Shown: positions 44,305-51,117 of the stretch, piece by piece
Layout of the letters: every line of letters begins with the position of its first letter
Position numbering within the stretch: the first letter of the stretch is position 1
Origin: an uncultured beta proteobacterium
GTDB lineage: Bacteria > Pseudomonadota > Gammaproteobacteria > Burkholderiales > Burkholderiaceae_C
NCBI GenBank assembly: GCA_903873485.1
Contig: CAIQOO010000173.1
Coordinates: 1-51,117, forward strand
Length of the DNA: 51,117 bases
Reading direction: 5' to 3'
Made by a program: the position numbers and the translations under genes
Notes under the pieces: generated by a model
Told to the model about the DNA's origin: nothing
The model's input: the letters and a program-made list of their open reading frames with translations, nothing else
Database searches by the model: none

Positions 44305-46019
44305 AGCCGGGCGTAGCGGCCGTTCTGTTGCATCAGGGCGGCATGGTTGCCGATTTCGGCTATTTTGCCGTGCTCCAGCACCACAATCCGGTCGGCATGG
44401 TGCACGGTGGAGAGCCGGTGTGCGATCACCAGCGTGGTGCGGTCTTTCATCAGGCGCTCCAGCGCCTGTTGCACGGCACGTTCGGATTCGGTATCAAGCG
44501 CCGAGGTGGCTTCATCCAGAATCAGGATCGGCGCATCTTTGTACAAAGCCCGTGCTATCGCCAGCCGCTGGCGCTGGCCGCCGGACAACTGGGTGGCGTT
44601 GTGGCCGACCAGGGTGTCAATGCCTTGCGGCAGGGCTTCGGTGAAACTGCCCAGGTTGGCTGACATCAGGCAATCGAGCACCTTGACGCGGTCCAGCGGC
44701 AGGCCCAGCGCCACATTGGCCGCCACGCTGCCGTTGAGCATCACCACCTGCTGGCTCACCAGGGAAAACTGGGCACGCAACGCCAGCAATTGCCAGTCGC
44801 GCAGTTCGTGACCATCCAGATACACCAAGCCTTCATCGATATCGACAAAACGGGTCAGGACATTGATCAAGGTTGTTTTGCCCGAACCTGATGCACCCAC
44901 CAGCGCCACCGTTTCGCCCGGCAAGATGGTCAGCGCGTCCAGTTCCAGCGCGGGACTGGTGGCTCCAGGGTAGCGCACCTGCAGGCCGGCAAACACCATG
45001 TTTCCAGCGGCGCGCTCAATGGCAAAGTTGCCACCGGTTTCGTTTTGCGTCGCCTCGATCAGTGCCAGACCGCGCTCCAGCGAAACCAGCCCCCGGGTGA
45101 TGGGGCTTGATACCTCAGAGAGCTGGCGCACCGGCGCAATGATCATCAGCATGGCGGTGACAAAGGCCACAAAACCACCCACTGATGTGCCATCACTGGC
45201 ACTTTGAACCAGGGCCACCGAAATAACCGCAGACAGTGCCACGGCTGCCAGCATTTGCGTCATGGGTGTCATGGCCGCGCCGGCTACAGTCGATTTCATG
45301 GCCAACTGGCGCAGCGATTCACTCAAATGCGCAAAACGCGCCGCCTGTACCGCCTGGGCGCCATAAAGCCGGACATCCCGGTGTGCCAGCACGTTTTCTT
45401 CGACCACATAAGCCAGTTGATCGGTGGCCTGTTGATGGGCCTGGGTGAGCCGGTGCAAACGGCGGGTCAGCACCCGCATCACCCAGGCCACAGCCGGAAA
45501 AATCGCCGCCACAATCAGCGTCAGTTGCCAGTTCAGGTAAAACAGATAACCGGTCAAGGCCAGCAGTGTCAAGCCGTTGCGCATCAGGCTCAGCAAGGCA
45601 TTGACCAGCATAGTGGCGCCGTTCTGGACTTCAAACACCACGGTGTTTGACAGCGTGCTGGAGCTTTGGGACGAAAAAAGCTTCAGTTCAGCCCGCAGGA
45701 TCTTGTCGAACATGGCCGCGCGCATGATTTGCAGACCGGAGTGGGTGATGCGCGTCAACCCGATTTGCGAGATGTAACCGGCCAGGCCGCGCACCCCAAA
45801 CAGCAACAGCAATGCCACCGGCACCGTCCAGATGGCCAGTTCACCCTGCTGGAATCCCTTGTCGAGCAGCGGTTTGAGCAGCGCCGGGATCATCGGTTCG
45901 GTGGCGGCACCAACCACCGCGCTGATGGCGACCAGCGCCCAGGTGCCAGGCAGTCGGCCAAAACAGGGCGTCAGGCGGCGGATGCGTTGCAGGATGCCTG
46001 CGCTGACCGGTTCGGTCAC
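44277..46019 (-). CDS. MsbA-like lipid/polysaccharide ABC exporter
   Basis: Half-transporter of 580 residues, the usual MsbA length. Six transmembrane helices precede the ATPase with Walker A GASGSGKTTLINVL, Q loop FSLVSQQVVML, signature LSGGQRQRLAIARAL, Walker B ILILDEATSALD and the H loop in VIAHRLSTV. MsbA proteins flip lipid A-core across the inner membrane. GTG 46019 overlaps the stop of the O-antigen-ligase-like gene by 4 bases and gives a normal N-terminus (TEPVSAGILQRIRRLTPCF). The surface-glycan neighbours support an LPS role; the exact substrate is inferred. Confidence 0.9.
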   Translation of the reverse strand: MTEPVSAGILQRIRRLTPCFGRLPGTWALVAISAVVGAATEPMIPALLKPLLDKGFQQGELAIWTVPVALLLLFGVRGLAGYISQIGLTRITHSGLQIMRAAMFDKILRAELKLFSSQSSSTLSNTVVFEVQNGATMLVNALLSLMRNGLTLLALTGYLFYLNWQLTLIVAAIFPAVAWVMRVLTRRLHRLTQAHQQATDQLAYVVEENVLAHRDVRLYGAQAVQAARFAHLSESLRQLAMKSTVAGAAMTPMTQMLAAVALSAVISVALVQSASDGTSVGGFVAFVTAMLMIIAPVRQLSEVSSPITRGLVSLERGLALIEATQNETGGNFAIERAAGNMVFAGLQVRYPGATSPALELDALTILPGETVALVGASGSGKTTLINVLTRFVDIDEGLVYLDGHELRDWQLLALRAQFSLVSQQVVMLNGSVAANVALGLPLDRVKVLDCLMSANLGSFTEALPQGIDTLVGHNATQLSGGQRQRLAIARALYKDAPILILDEATSALDTESERAVQQALERLMKDRTTLVIAHRLSTVHHADRIVVLEHGKIAEIGNHAALMQQNGRYARLYRLGLHSA

Positions 46020-47296
46020 GCCGTGACCCCAACCGGTGGCGGCTGCGCACCTGTTGACGCCTGGTTGTCTCTTCTGACCCCAAGGGCCAGCAGCAATCCC
46101 AGCGTGATACAAAAAAAGTCGCCAATCAGCGCATCGTAAAGTGACGCGTTGAACAAACAGGCCACCGCCATCACCAGCACCACTGACACCGTGGCACGCA
46201 TCACCGGCAGTTCGAACGTCAGGGCATCGCGCAGCAGGCAAAAGATCAGCAGCAACAGCAACAACAGGCCGCCACTACCCAGCTCGACGCCCCACATCAG
46301 GTACTCCTGATGCGGGTTGCTGCTGAGGTTGGTACCAAAAACCTTGTCTGCATCGGCCCCCTCAAGACGCTCCACGGTGAGCGTCCAACTGCCGACGCCG
46401 GTTCCGGTCAACGGGTTCTCCAGCATCGCCTGCACCGAGCGGTGCCAGGCGTGCAGCCTGAACCCCGATGAACTGTCGCTGGACCCCTGATCGCGGTAGC
46501 TCTGACTTTCATTGATCGCCTGCGTGATGCGGTCTTGCACTTGCGCCGAACCCTCATAGAGCACGGTCAGCAGCAGCAGCGGCGTCAGCAACAGCGCTGC
46601 CAGTCGCATTCTCTTTGGCAGTTCCCACATGATGGCGAGTGTCAACACGGTCAGTGCGGCGGCGTAACCGGTTCTGCCTTCCTGCAAAAACAAGGTGTTG
46701 ACCAGCGCGGCCGCAGCCAGCAGCGCAGCAGCCCGGCGCCAGCACTGCCATTCAGCGCGCAAATGCCAAAAGACGGCGGCGGTTGCCGAAAAAATCAGGG
46801 TTTGATCAAGGTAAGTCGAAAAGACGATATACCGATATGTAGGCATCACATCGTGCTGGCTGGTCGCCCAGGGAATCGGCAGGCCGGCGACCATGGCCCA
46901 GGATGTCAAAATAAAAATCGCCTGGCTGAGCAAAAACACCAACATGACCTGGCGCGCCTCTGGTCTGGTGCGAATCAGGCTGACCAGCATGGCGATTTCG
47001 AGCAGTTTGCCGTGCTTGACAAAAGCTGGCAAGGCGATGTCGAGTGGTGCCTCGCTCCAGCACAGGCTCAGTGCAAAAGCGGCCACTACCAGCAAGATTA
47101 CCCGCACCGACCACAGCGCATCAAGCGCGCCATCGTGTTCATTGCGCAACAGTTGTCGGCCCAGAAAACCGAGGCAAGTGACAAAAAGAACCAGTTTTCC
47201 CAGACTGACCCAGGCCATCGGCAAACTGACCGTCAGTGCTGCAAAGCAAATCAGGAAAAACCGCAGACGATCGGTCAGGTGCATCAAAAGTGGCAT
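46016..47296 (-). CDS. O-antigen ligase/Wzy-like membrane protein
   Basis: Polytopic membrane protein of 426 residues with about ten helices and the large periplasmic loop of the Wzy_C/WaaL superfamily: SGFRLHAWHRSVQAMLENPL, GTGVGSWTLTVERLEG, then the conserved NPHQEYLMWGVELGSGGLLL. Family members join or polymerise surface polysaccharides on lipid carriers. The start is uncertain; ATG 47296 (MPLLMHLTDRL) is chosen because upstream codons run into an interspersed repeat. Ribosome-binding sequence is poor at this site. Confidence 0.85.
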   Translation of the reverse strand: MPLLMHLTDRLRFFLICFAALTVSLPMAWVSLGKLVLFVTCLGFLGRQLLRNEHDGALDALWSVRVILLVVAAFALSLCWSEAPLDIALPAFVKHGKLLEIAMLVSLIRTRPEARQVMLVFLLSQAIFILTSWAMVAGLPIPWATSQHDVMPTYRYIVFSTYLDQTLIFSATAAVFWHLRAEWQCWRRAAALLAAAALVNTLFLQEGRTGYAAALTVLTLAIMWELPKRMRLAALLLTPLLLLTVLYEGSAQVQDRITQAINESQSYRDQGSSDSSSGFRLHAWHRSVQAMLENPLTGTGVGSWTLTVERLEGADADKVFGTNLSSNPHQEYLMWGVELGSGGLLLLLLLIFCLLRDALTFELPVMRATVSVVLVMAVACLFNASLYDALIGDFFCITLGLLLALGVRRDNQASTGAQPPPVGVTA

Positions 47297-47350
47297 GGGC
47301 AGGAACAAGAGAGGGTGTGACTTTACCTTACCGGGCTGATGCCGCCAATA

Positions 47351-47410
47351 TGCTACTATTAATATAGCTGCTAGCGCTTGCTGCATAAGGGCTAGCACCC
47401 GATTTCATCA
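47351..47410 (+). repeat. interspersed repeat copy 7 (intergenic)
   Basis: Reads TGCTACTATTAATATAGCTG, CTAGCGCTTGCTGC, then ATAAGGGCTAGCACCC. It lies between the O-antigen-ligase-like gene and the divergent MFS gene, with a GCTA/TAGC hairpin at its left end. Confidence 0.85.
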
Positions 47411-47509
47411 ATATTTACTGATAATCAGGCATTCCCTCGGGCTGGCTGCCAGTCCTTGCTGCCACCTTTTTCCTCACCCACTTCATCGGCAAACGCCGCT
47501 AATGCCTCC

Positions 47510-48703
47510 ATGAACGACCCAACAGCACGCATCAAAGTCCTCGGTGCCGGCATCTTCAGCCTGCTTCTGGTGCTGGGCGTAGCGCGCTTTTCCTACACGC
47601 CGCTGCTGCCGCTGATGCAGCAGCAAGCAGGGCTGGGCGTGGCGCAGGCCGGCTGGCTGGCGGCCATCAACTACGCGGGCTATCTGAGCGGCGCACTGAT
47701 TGCCTCGCAAATCAGCAGCCTGGTGCTCAAAGACCAGCTCTACCGCATCGGCATGGTGCTGGCGATTGTCAGCACGCTGGTGATGGGGCTGACTAGCAAC
47801 GTGTGGATTTGGGCGCTGTCGCGCTATGTGGCGGGGCTGAGCAGTGCTGCCGGCATGCTGCTGGGCACCGGGCTGATTCTGAACTGGCTGATCCGCCATA
47901 ACCACCGCAGCGAGCTGGGCATCCACTTTGCCGGCATCGGGCTGGGCATTGCCGGCTGTTCGGCGGCGGTGATGCTGATGCACCCGGCGCTGGACTGGCG
48001 CCAACAGTGGTGGGCCTTCACCGCCATCGGCTGCGTGCTGCTGTACCCGGCACTGGCCTGGCTGCCGCCACCCGACCAGACCGGCCTGACCGCCAGCGGC
48101 CAGACCATGCACGACAAGCCGCCCAGTGCGCTGTATTTGCGCATTTTCATGGCGGCATATTTTTGTGCTGGGTTTGGCTATGTGGTCAGCGCCACTTTTA
48201 TTGTGGCCATCGTCAACCAGTTGCCGGGGCTGGCTGGCCACGGCAACCTGGCTTTTCTGGCGATTGGCATTGGCGCCGCACCGGCCTGCATCAACTGGGA
48301 CTTGATCGCCCGGCGCACCGGCGACCTGAACGCGCTGATTTTGGCCGCCGTGCTGCAAATTGTCGGTATTTTGCTGCCGGTGCTGCTGGGCGGGCTGATG
48401 GCCACGCTGCTGGGCGCGCTGCTGTTTGGCGGCACCTTCATCGGCATGGTTAGCCTGGTGCTGAGCATGGCCGGGCGCTACTACCCGACCCGCCCGGCCA
48501 AGATGATGGGCAAGATGACGCTGTCTTACGGTGCCGCGCAAATCATCGGCCCGGCCATCACCGGCCAGTTGGCACAGCGGCTGGGCAGCTACAACGCCGG
48601 CCTGTACTTTGCCGCTGGCGTGATGCTGGTCGGCACGCTGCTGCTGCTGGGGCTGAAGGTGGTAGAGCGGCGCGATGCCGGGCGCGCCCTGCCTGCTGCG
48701 TAG
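47510..48703 (+). CDS. YbfB/YjiJ-family MFS transporter
   Basis: Major facilitator protein of 397 residues with twelve predicted helices. The N-terminal GVARFSYTPLLPLMQQQAGL, GWLAAINYAGYLSGALIAS and the mid-protein YFCAGFGYVVSATFIVAIVN are hallmarks of the YbfB/YjiJ group. The substrate is unknown. ATG 47510 (MNDPTARIKVLG) is chosen as the first start that precedes helix 1 closely; a further upstream ATG at 47456 would add an unlikely Ser/Ala-rich tail. Confidence 0.9.
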   Translation: MNDPTARIKVLGAGIFSLLLVLGVARFSYTPLLPLMQQQAGLGVAQAGWLAAINYAGYLSGALIASQISSLVLKDQLYRIGMVLAIVSTLVMGLTSNVWIWALSRYVAGLSSAAGMLLGTGLILNWLIRHNHRSELGIHFAGIGLGIAGCSAAVMLMHPALDWRQQWWAFTAIGCVLLYPALAWLPPPDQTGLTASGQTMHDKPPSALYLRIFMAAYFCAGFGYVVSATFIVAIVNQLPGLAGHGNLAFLAIGIGAAPACINWDLIARRTGDLNALILAAVLQIVGILLPVLLGGLMATLLGALLFGGTFIGMVSLVLSMAGRYYPTRPAKMMGKMTLSYGAAQIIGPAITGQLAQRLGSYNAGLYFAAGVMLVGTLLLLGLKVVERRDAGRALPAA

Positions 48704-48875
48704 GAAATGGCAGACAAAAACTTCCATCCAAGGAACGCGATAAAACCGTGGCAACCCAATAGCACTGACTTCAGCGGATGTCCGTTCGGGCTGAGCTTGG
48801 CAAACAATTGCGCTCAAGTCGCTGCCATTGGGGGCCTCGATAGCGCTTGTTCCACGGGCACAAGTGGGCTTTTCT
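48704..48875. other. gene-free stretch between the MFS gene and a gene remnant
   Basis: 172 bases with no recognisable gene. They contain a half-palindromic intergenic repeat at 48780-48799 and a short segment (48838-48857, GATAGCGCTTGTTCCACGGG) that resembles the middle of the interspersed repeat family but lacks both ends. Confidence 0.4.
48780..48799 (+). repeat. REP-like intergenic repeat (degenerate)
   Basis: GTCCGTTCGGGCTGAGCTTG matches the CCGTTCGGGCTGAGC-TTGTCGAAG motif that I recall as a widespread intergenic repeat in Burkholderiales and pseudomonads. The usual TCGAAG end is altered to GCAAAC here. Confidence 0.5.
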
Positions 48876-49211
48876 TCACTCAACCTGTGCCAGCAGCACC
48901 GCCAGTTCCTGCAAGCCAATTGCCTGCGCCCCATGCCGCAGCGGTATACGTTCTTGCCCTGGGTACACCACATAGCGCTGCGATATTTGCAGGTCGTCGC
49001 AGGCCAGGCAGAAGCCTTTTTCCGGGCTGGGTGCCATGGAACGCTTGATCTCGATGGCCAGCTCGGGTTTGCCACCTTTTTCTAGCACCAGGTCAATTTC
49101 TGCACCGACCTGAGTTCGGTAGAAGTAAGGCACTCGGCGGGTGCCGGCTGCCTGGATCAGGTTCTCGATGCAATGGCCCTCATAGCTCAGACCACACACC
49201 GGGTGGCCCAA
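48876..49211 (-). pseudogene. C-terminal remnant of a DUF4143 AAA-type ATPase
   Basis: The only surviving part is the DUF4143 end of an ATPase (full members are about 380-450 residues): GHPVCGLSYEGHCIENLIQA, then YFYRTQVGAEIDLVLEKGGK and ELAIEIKRSMAP, ending at a natural stop. The nuclease-like residues E, D and E-x-K (GAEIDL, IEIKRS) are kept, but the whole AAA domain is missing. The fragment begins at about 49211, exactly where an unrelated remnant starts on the other strand, so a deletion or recombination joined them. Confidence 0.75.
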
Positions 49212-49853
49212 GACCAGTCGTCAGAACAGTACCGTAACCCGTGCCTGACGCAGGCGATGGTGGCTTTGAAATTGATCGACACGGTGGGCAGTGGCATTCG
49301 GCGCATGTTTATCGAACAGCGCAAGCGGTTTTTCCCACTGCCAGACTATGTGATTGAGCCTGAGCAGCAGCGGGTGGAGGTGCGCATTGCTGGGCGAATT
49401 CTGAGTGAACAATACATCCACGGATTGATGCAGCAGCCGGATTTGTCGTTAATGGATGTGCTCTTGCTGGACAAGGTGCAAAAGCGCCTGCTTATCAGTG
49501 CTGATGATGCCCGGACGCTACGCGCACGCAAGTTGATCGAGGGCCGCACGCCCAATATCCATGTGTCAGCCAAGGTCGCACAGGTGATGGGCGAGCAAGC
49601 CCAGCACACCTTGAACAAGGGGCTCGATTCAGCCTATTACCGGGAGTTGGTGTTGCAGCACTTGCGCAACTTTACGGTGTGCAAGCGAGAGGAGCTGGAA
49701 GCGGTGTTGCGGTCCAAGTTGCCCGATGTATTGAGTGATGCACAAAAGCGCAACCGGGTTAAAAACCTGCTGGCTGACTTGAGCCGCCGAAACCTCATTG
49801 CACCAGAGCGCAAAGGGCCTGGCGCACGTTGGCGGTTGGTGCCTCAAAAATAG
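49206..49853 (+). pseudogene. C-terminal remnant of an AlbA_2/RecG-like ATP-binding regulator
   Basis: Family resemblance begins near 49212 with EQYRNPCLTQAMVALKLIDT, then VGSGIRRMFIEQRKRFFPLP. It continues through LDKVQKRLLISADDARTLRA to a winged-helix end (LADLSRRNLIAPERKGPGAR). This is the C-terminal half of the Schlafen-type AlbA_2 family of putative transcriptional regulators; the N-terminal AlbA_2 domain is absent. The surviving open frame is about 215 codons and ends normally at TAG 49851. Any translation would need a fortuitous start, so I treat it as broken. Confidence 0.75.
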
Positions 49854-49915
49854 GATAACTTGGAGAGATTAGGCATTTGCCAACTTTCTTTTTATCCTAT
49901 TTGGCTAGCCTAATC
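49848..49915. repeat. two interleaved inverted repeats (pseudoknot-like order)
   Basis: An 11-bp perfect pair AAATAGGATAA (49848-49858) / TTATCCTATTT (49892-49902) is interleaved with an 8-bp pair GATTAGGC (49867-49874) / GCCTAATC (49908-49915). A further TATAGGATAGC follows at 49947. The block is AT-rich, starts at the stop codon of the AlbA_2 remnant, and could be an operator array, a terminator or a mobile-element end. Confidence 0.6.
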
Positions 49916-49956
49916 ATATTTAAGTCATTGATTTATATGTATTTCATATAGGATAG

Positions 49957-50169
49957 CACGCCCAAGCCACCCGTACGATTCCATCCTTGCGTGATCTGTT
50001 CAGGATCGCGCACGCCACCCCGGCCGGTCTGGTGTGTTTTGAGGCGGACTATTCCACCTGCCACCACACCTATGTGGCCCGCGCAGCGAGCCAGTTGGGC
50101 GGGCCGACGGTGACGCACCTGACCGCTAAAACAGCCCTGCCTGATTTGGGTTTTCAGCAGGCGGCTTAG
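49957..50169 (+). pseudogene. unrecognised short reading frame, probably a gene fragment
   Basis: The frame is open from 49957 to the stop at 50169 and encodes LRDLFRIAHATPAGLVCFEA, DYSTCHHTYVARAASQLGG, then PTVTHLTAKTALPDLGFQ. The composition looks like genuine protein, but I do not recognise the family and there is no credible start or ribosome binding site. Given the broken genes on both sides it is most likely the tail of a deleted gene. Confidence 0.35.
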
Positions 50170-50236
50170 GTGGGTAGATCAGGCTGATCAGCAGCCACTG
50201 ATGGGCAAAGCGGTGAATCGGTTTGCCGGTACTCTC

Positions 50237-50290
50237 TTGAATTGATAGCTGTTTGCGCACGTCCTACATGGGCTAGAGGCCAATTTGGCA
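50237..50290 (+). repeat. interspersed repeat copy 8 (intergenic, next to the Fic remnant)
   Basis: Reads CTTGAATTGATAGCTGTTTG, CGCACGTCCTACATG, then GGCTAGAGGCCAATTTGGC. It lies immediately downstream of the Fic stop codon. Confidence 0.8.
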
Positions 50291-50291
50291 C

Positions 50292-50970
50292 TCAACGATT
50301 GGCCAAATCCGCCTCTGCCTCAGGCCACAGTTGCGGGAACAAAAAGCGCAGCGCATGTTGCGGCAGGCCAAAGCGCACCTTGCCTTGCGGCGAGTCCGAC
50401 TTGAGCAGCCCGCGCTTGACCAGCGCGCCCAAGGCATCGGTGGCGCTGCGGTCGCTCATGCCCAGCATGGCTTTGAAGTCGCCGCGCGCCATGTCTTCGC
50501 CGCTTAAAAACAGATAGTGCAGTCCACGCAATGCCTCCTGGCGCACGCCGTTTTTCAGCACGGTGGCCTCAAACACGAGGCAGGCTTCGATGCGCGTCTT
50601 CATCGTCTCAAAATCCAGCAGGGCAGCCATGAAGCGGACTTGGTCCAGGCAGGTATCCAGCACGTAATCGGCCCAGGCGATCAACGCCTGTTCGCTCAAG
50701 TTGCCGCGCCCGTCCAGATCGCCCCGGCGCAGGCTGTCGGCATCGGCCAAGAGTGCGTAATAGCGTTCGGTGCTGCGGGCAAAACCGCGCAATGGCGACC
50801 ACAGCCCACCGGTGTAGCCTTGGGCGGTGAGCCAAGTGTGCGTGTGCAGCCGCATGATGCGCCCGTTGCCATCCACAAACGGGTGGATCCAGCCCAGGCG
50901 CTGGTGCGCGCAAGCCAGCGCCACCAGCGCGGCCTCGCCACGGCGCACCCCACCATAAAAAACGCACCAG
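50292..50970 (-). pseudogene. Fic-family AMPylase, N-terminally truncated by an insertion
   Basis: Contains the complete Fic active-site loop HPFVDGNGRIMR preceded by ALACAHQRLGWI, and a C-terminal winged helix (GMSDRSATDALGALVKRGLL). Fic proteins transfer AMP or other phosphate groups to target proteins; the motif His and the Asn/Arg are intact. Full-length members of this type have about 120-150 residues before this point, including any inhibitory helix. Here the sequence upstream of about GGVRRGEAALVAL changes into DNA that joins the end of a transposase-like frame. It is therefore a broken gene unless the short form is translated from an internal GTG. Confidence 0.75.
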
Positions 50971-51117
50971 CGCGCCAAAAATAGCGACCTGTACGATTGA
51001 CTAAGCCGCTTTTGCTGCCCAAGTAAGGTCAAAACTGCGGTTTTTGAGCCATTGTGGTGCTGCATTGTTGACTGAGAGCGCATTGAGTGATGTAAGCGCA
51101 TAGGAGCCATCTTCGGA
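50971..51117 (-). mobile_element. right-edge insertion sequence, partial
   Basis: From about 50971 the sequence no longer belongs to the Fic gene and holds the end of another open frame. The boundary is set by loss of Fic similarity and is approximate to about 15 bases. Neither the full element nor its second terminal repeat is in the window. Confidence 0.45.
51001..51117 (-). CDS. probable transposase, C-terminal fragment (runs off the window)
   Basis: The minus strand is open from the window edge to TAG at 51001 and encodes SEDGSYALTSLNALSVNNAA then PQWLKNRSFDLTWAAKAA. I do not recognise the family with certainty, but it sits next to a truncated gene and leads into about 30 bases of DNA that look like an IS end (GTACAGGTCGCTATTTTTGG). 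A transposase C-terminus is the simplest reading. Confidence 0.45.
   Translation of the reverse strand, partial: SEDGSYALTSLNALSVNNAAPQWLKNRSFDLTWAAKAA

Noticed and set aside
47483..49075. Long minus-strand open frame (530 codons) opposite the MFS gene
   Set aside because: Low-complexity Gln/His/Arg-rich translation with no family pattern; the plus strand encodes a clear MFS transporter. Only its upstream end coincides with the DUF4143 remnant, which is in another frame.

Overview
The window reads as part of a beta-proteobacterial chromosome, most likely order Burkholderiales and family Comamonadaceae (Rhodoferax/Polaromonas-like). This is inference from high GC content, an endonuclease-type MutL, and a yebC-purD-hemF-nadD-rsfS-rlmH-maf-rng gene string that I recall as typical of Burkholderiales. 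No database search was possible. Both window ends lie inside insertion-sequence-like DNA (IS3-family OrfA on the left, a transposase-like C-terminus on the right), as expected when an assembly contig breaks at repeated elements.

Region by region. 1-8.4 kb: a copper/silver efflux locus, cusCBA on the minus strand and cusRS diverging from it, with a good match to the known CusR operator between them. cusA is cut at its 3' end by the IS3-family element, so the pump has lost its last membrane segments. 8.4-11.5 kb: a DedA/VTT membrane domain fused to an FAD/NAD disulfide oxidoreductase, beside a free-standing DedA protein. 11.8-14.7 kb: a FliA-type sigma factor and mutL. 14.9-15.7 kb: a scrap heap made of an IS1634-like transposase remnant and an internally deleted PLD/SNF2 helicase. 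15.75-18.3 kb: an acetyltransferase/deacetylase pair, a bacteriohemerythrin and a TatD nuclease. 18.3-31.9 kb: a signalling-rich stretch with two operons in which an orphan periplasmic binding protein overlaps a membrane c-di-GMP enzyme (PhnD-like with GGDEF; DctP-like with GGDEF-EAL). It also holds a class III cyclase-FHA protein, a GspE-type ATPase, two EamA transporters, a CoA-binding protein, a spermidine-synthase-like protein and a quinone oxidoreductase. 31.9-35.5 kb: a small orphan protein, a LysR regulator, upp and a HerA-like ATPase. 35.5-42.4 kb: the housekeeping operon from yebC to rng, tightly packed with stop/start overlaps. 42.4-47.3 kb: cell-surface glycan genes (polysaccharide deacetylase, glycosyltransferase, MsbA-like ABC exporter, O-antigen-ligase-like protein). 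47.5-51.1 kb: an MFS transporter, then a decayed accessory junction of gene remnants (DUF4143 ATPase, AlbA_2/RecG-like regulator, Fic protein) ending in the right-hand IS.

The most unusual signal is a family of about 50-60 bp interspersed repeats (core roughly GCTAT-n-ATAGCTG-n-GCGCTTG-n-ATAAGGGCTAGAGGCC). Eight clear copies and one doubtful copy were found by eye. Six of the eight clear copies lie inside reading frames that stay open: mutL (two), nadD, tatD, an EamA transporter (where the repeat supplies the start codon) and the VTT-oxidoreductase. This resembles protein-embedded palindromic elements such as those of Rickettsia, but here in a beta-proteobacterium and apparently within conserved housekeeping proteins.
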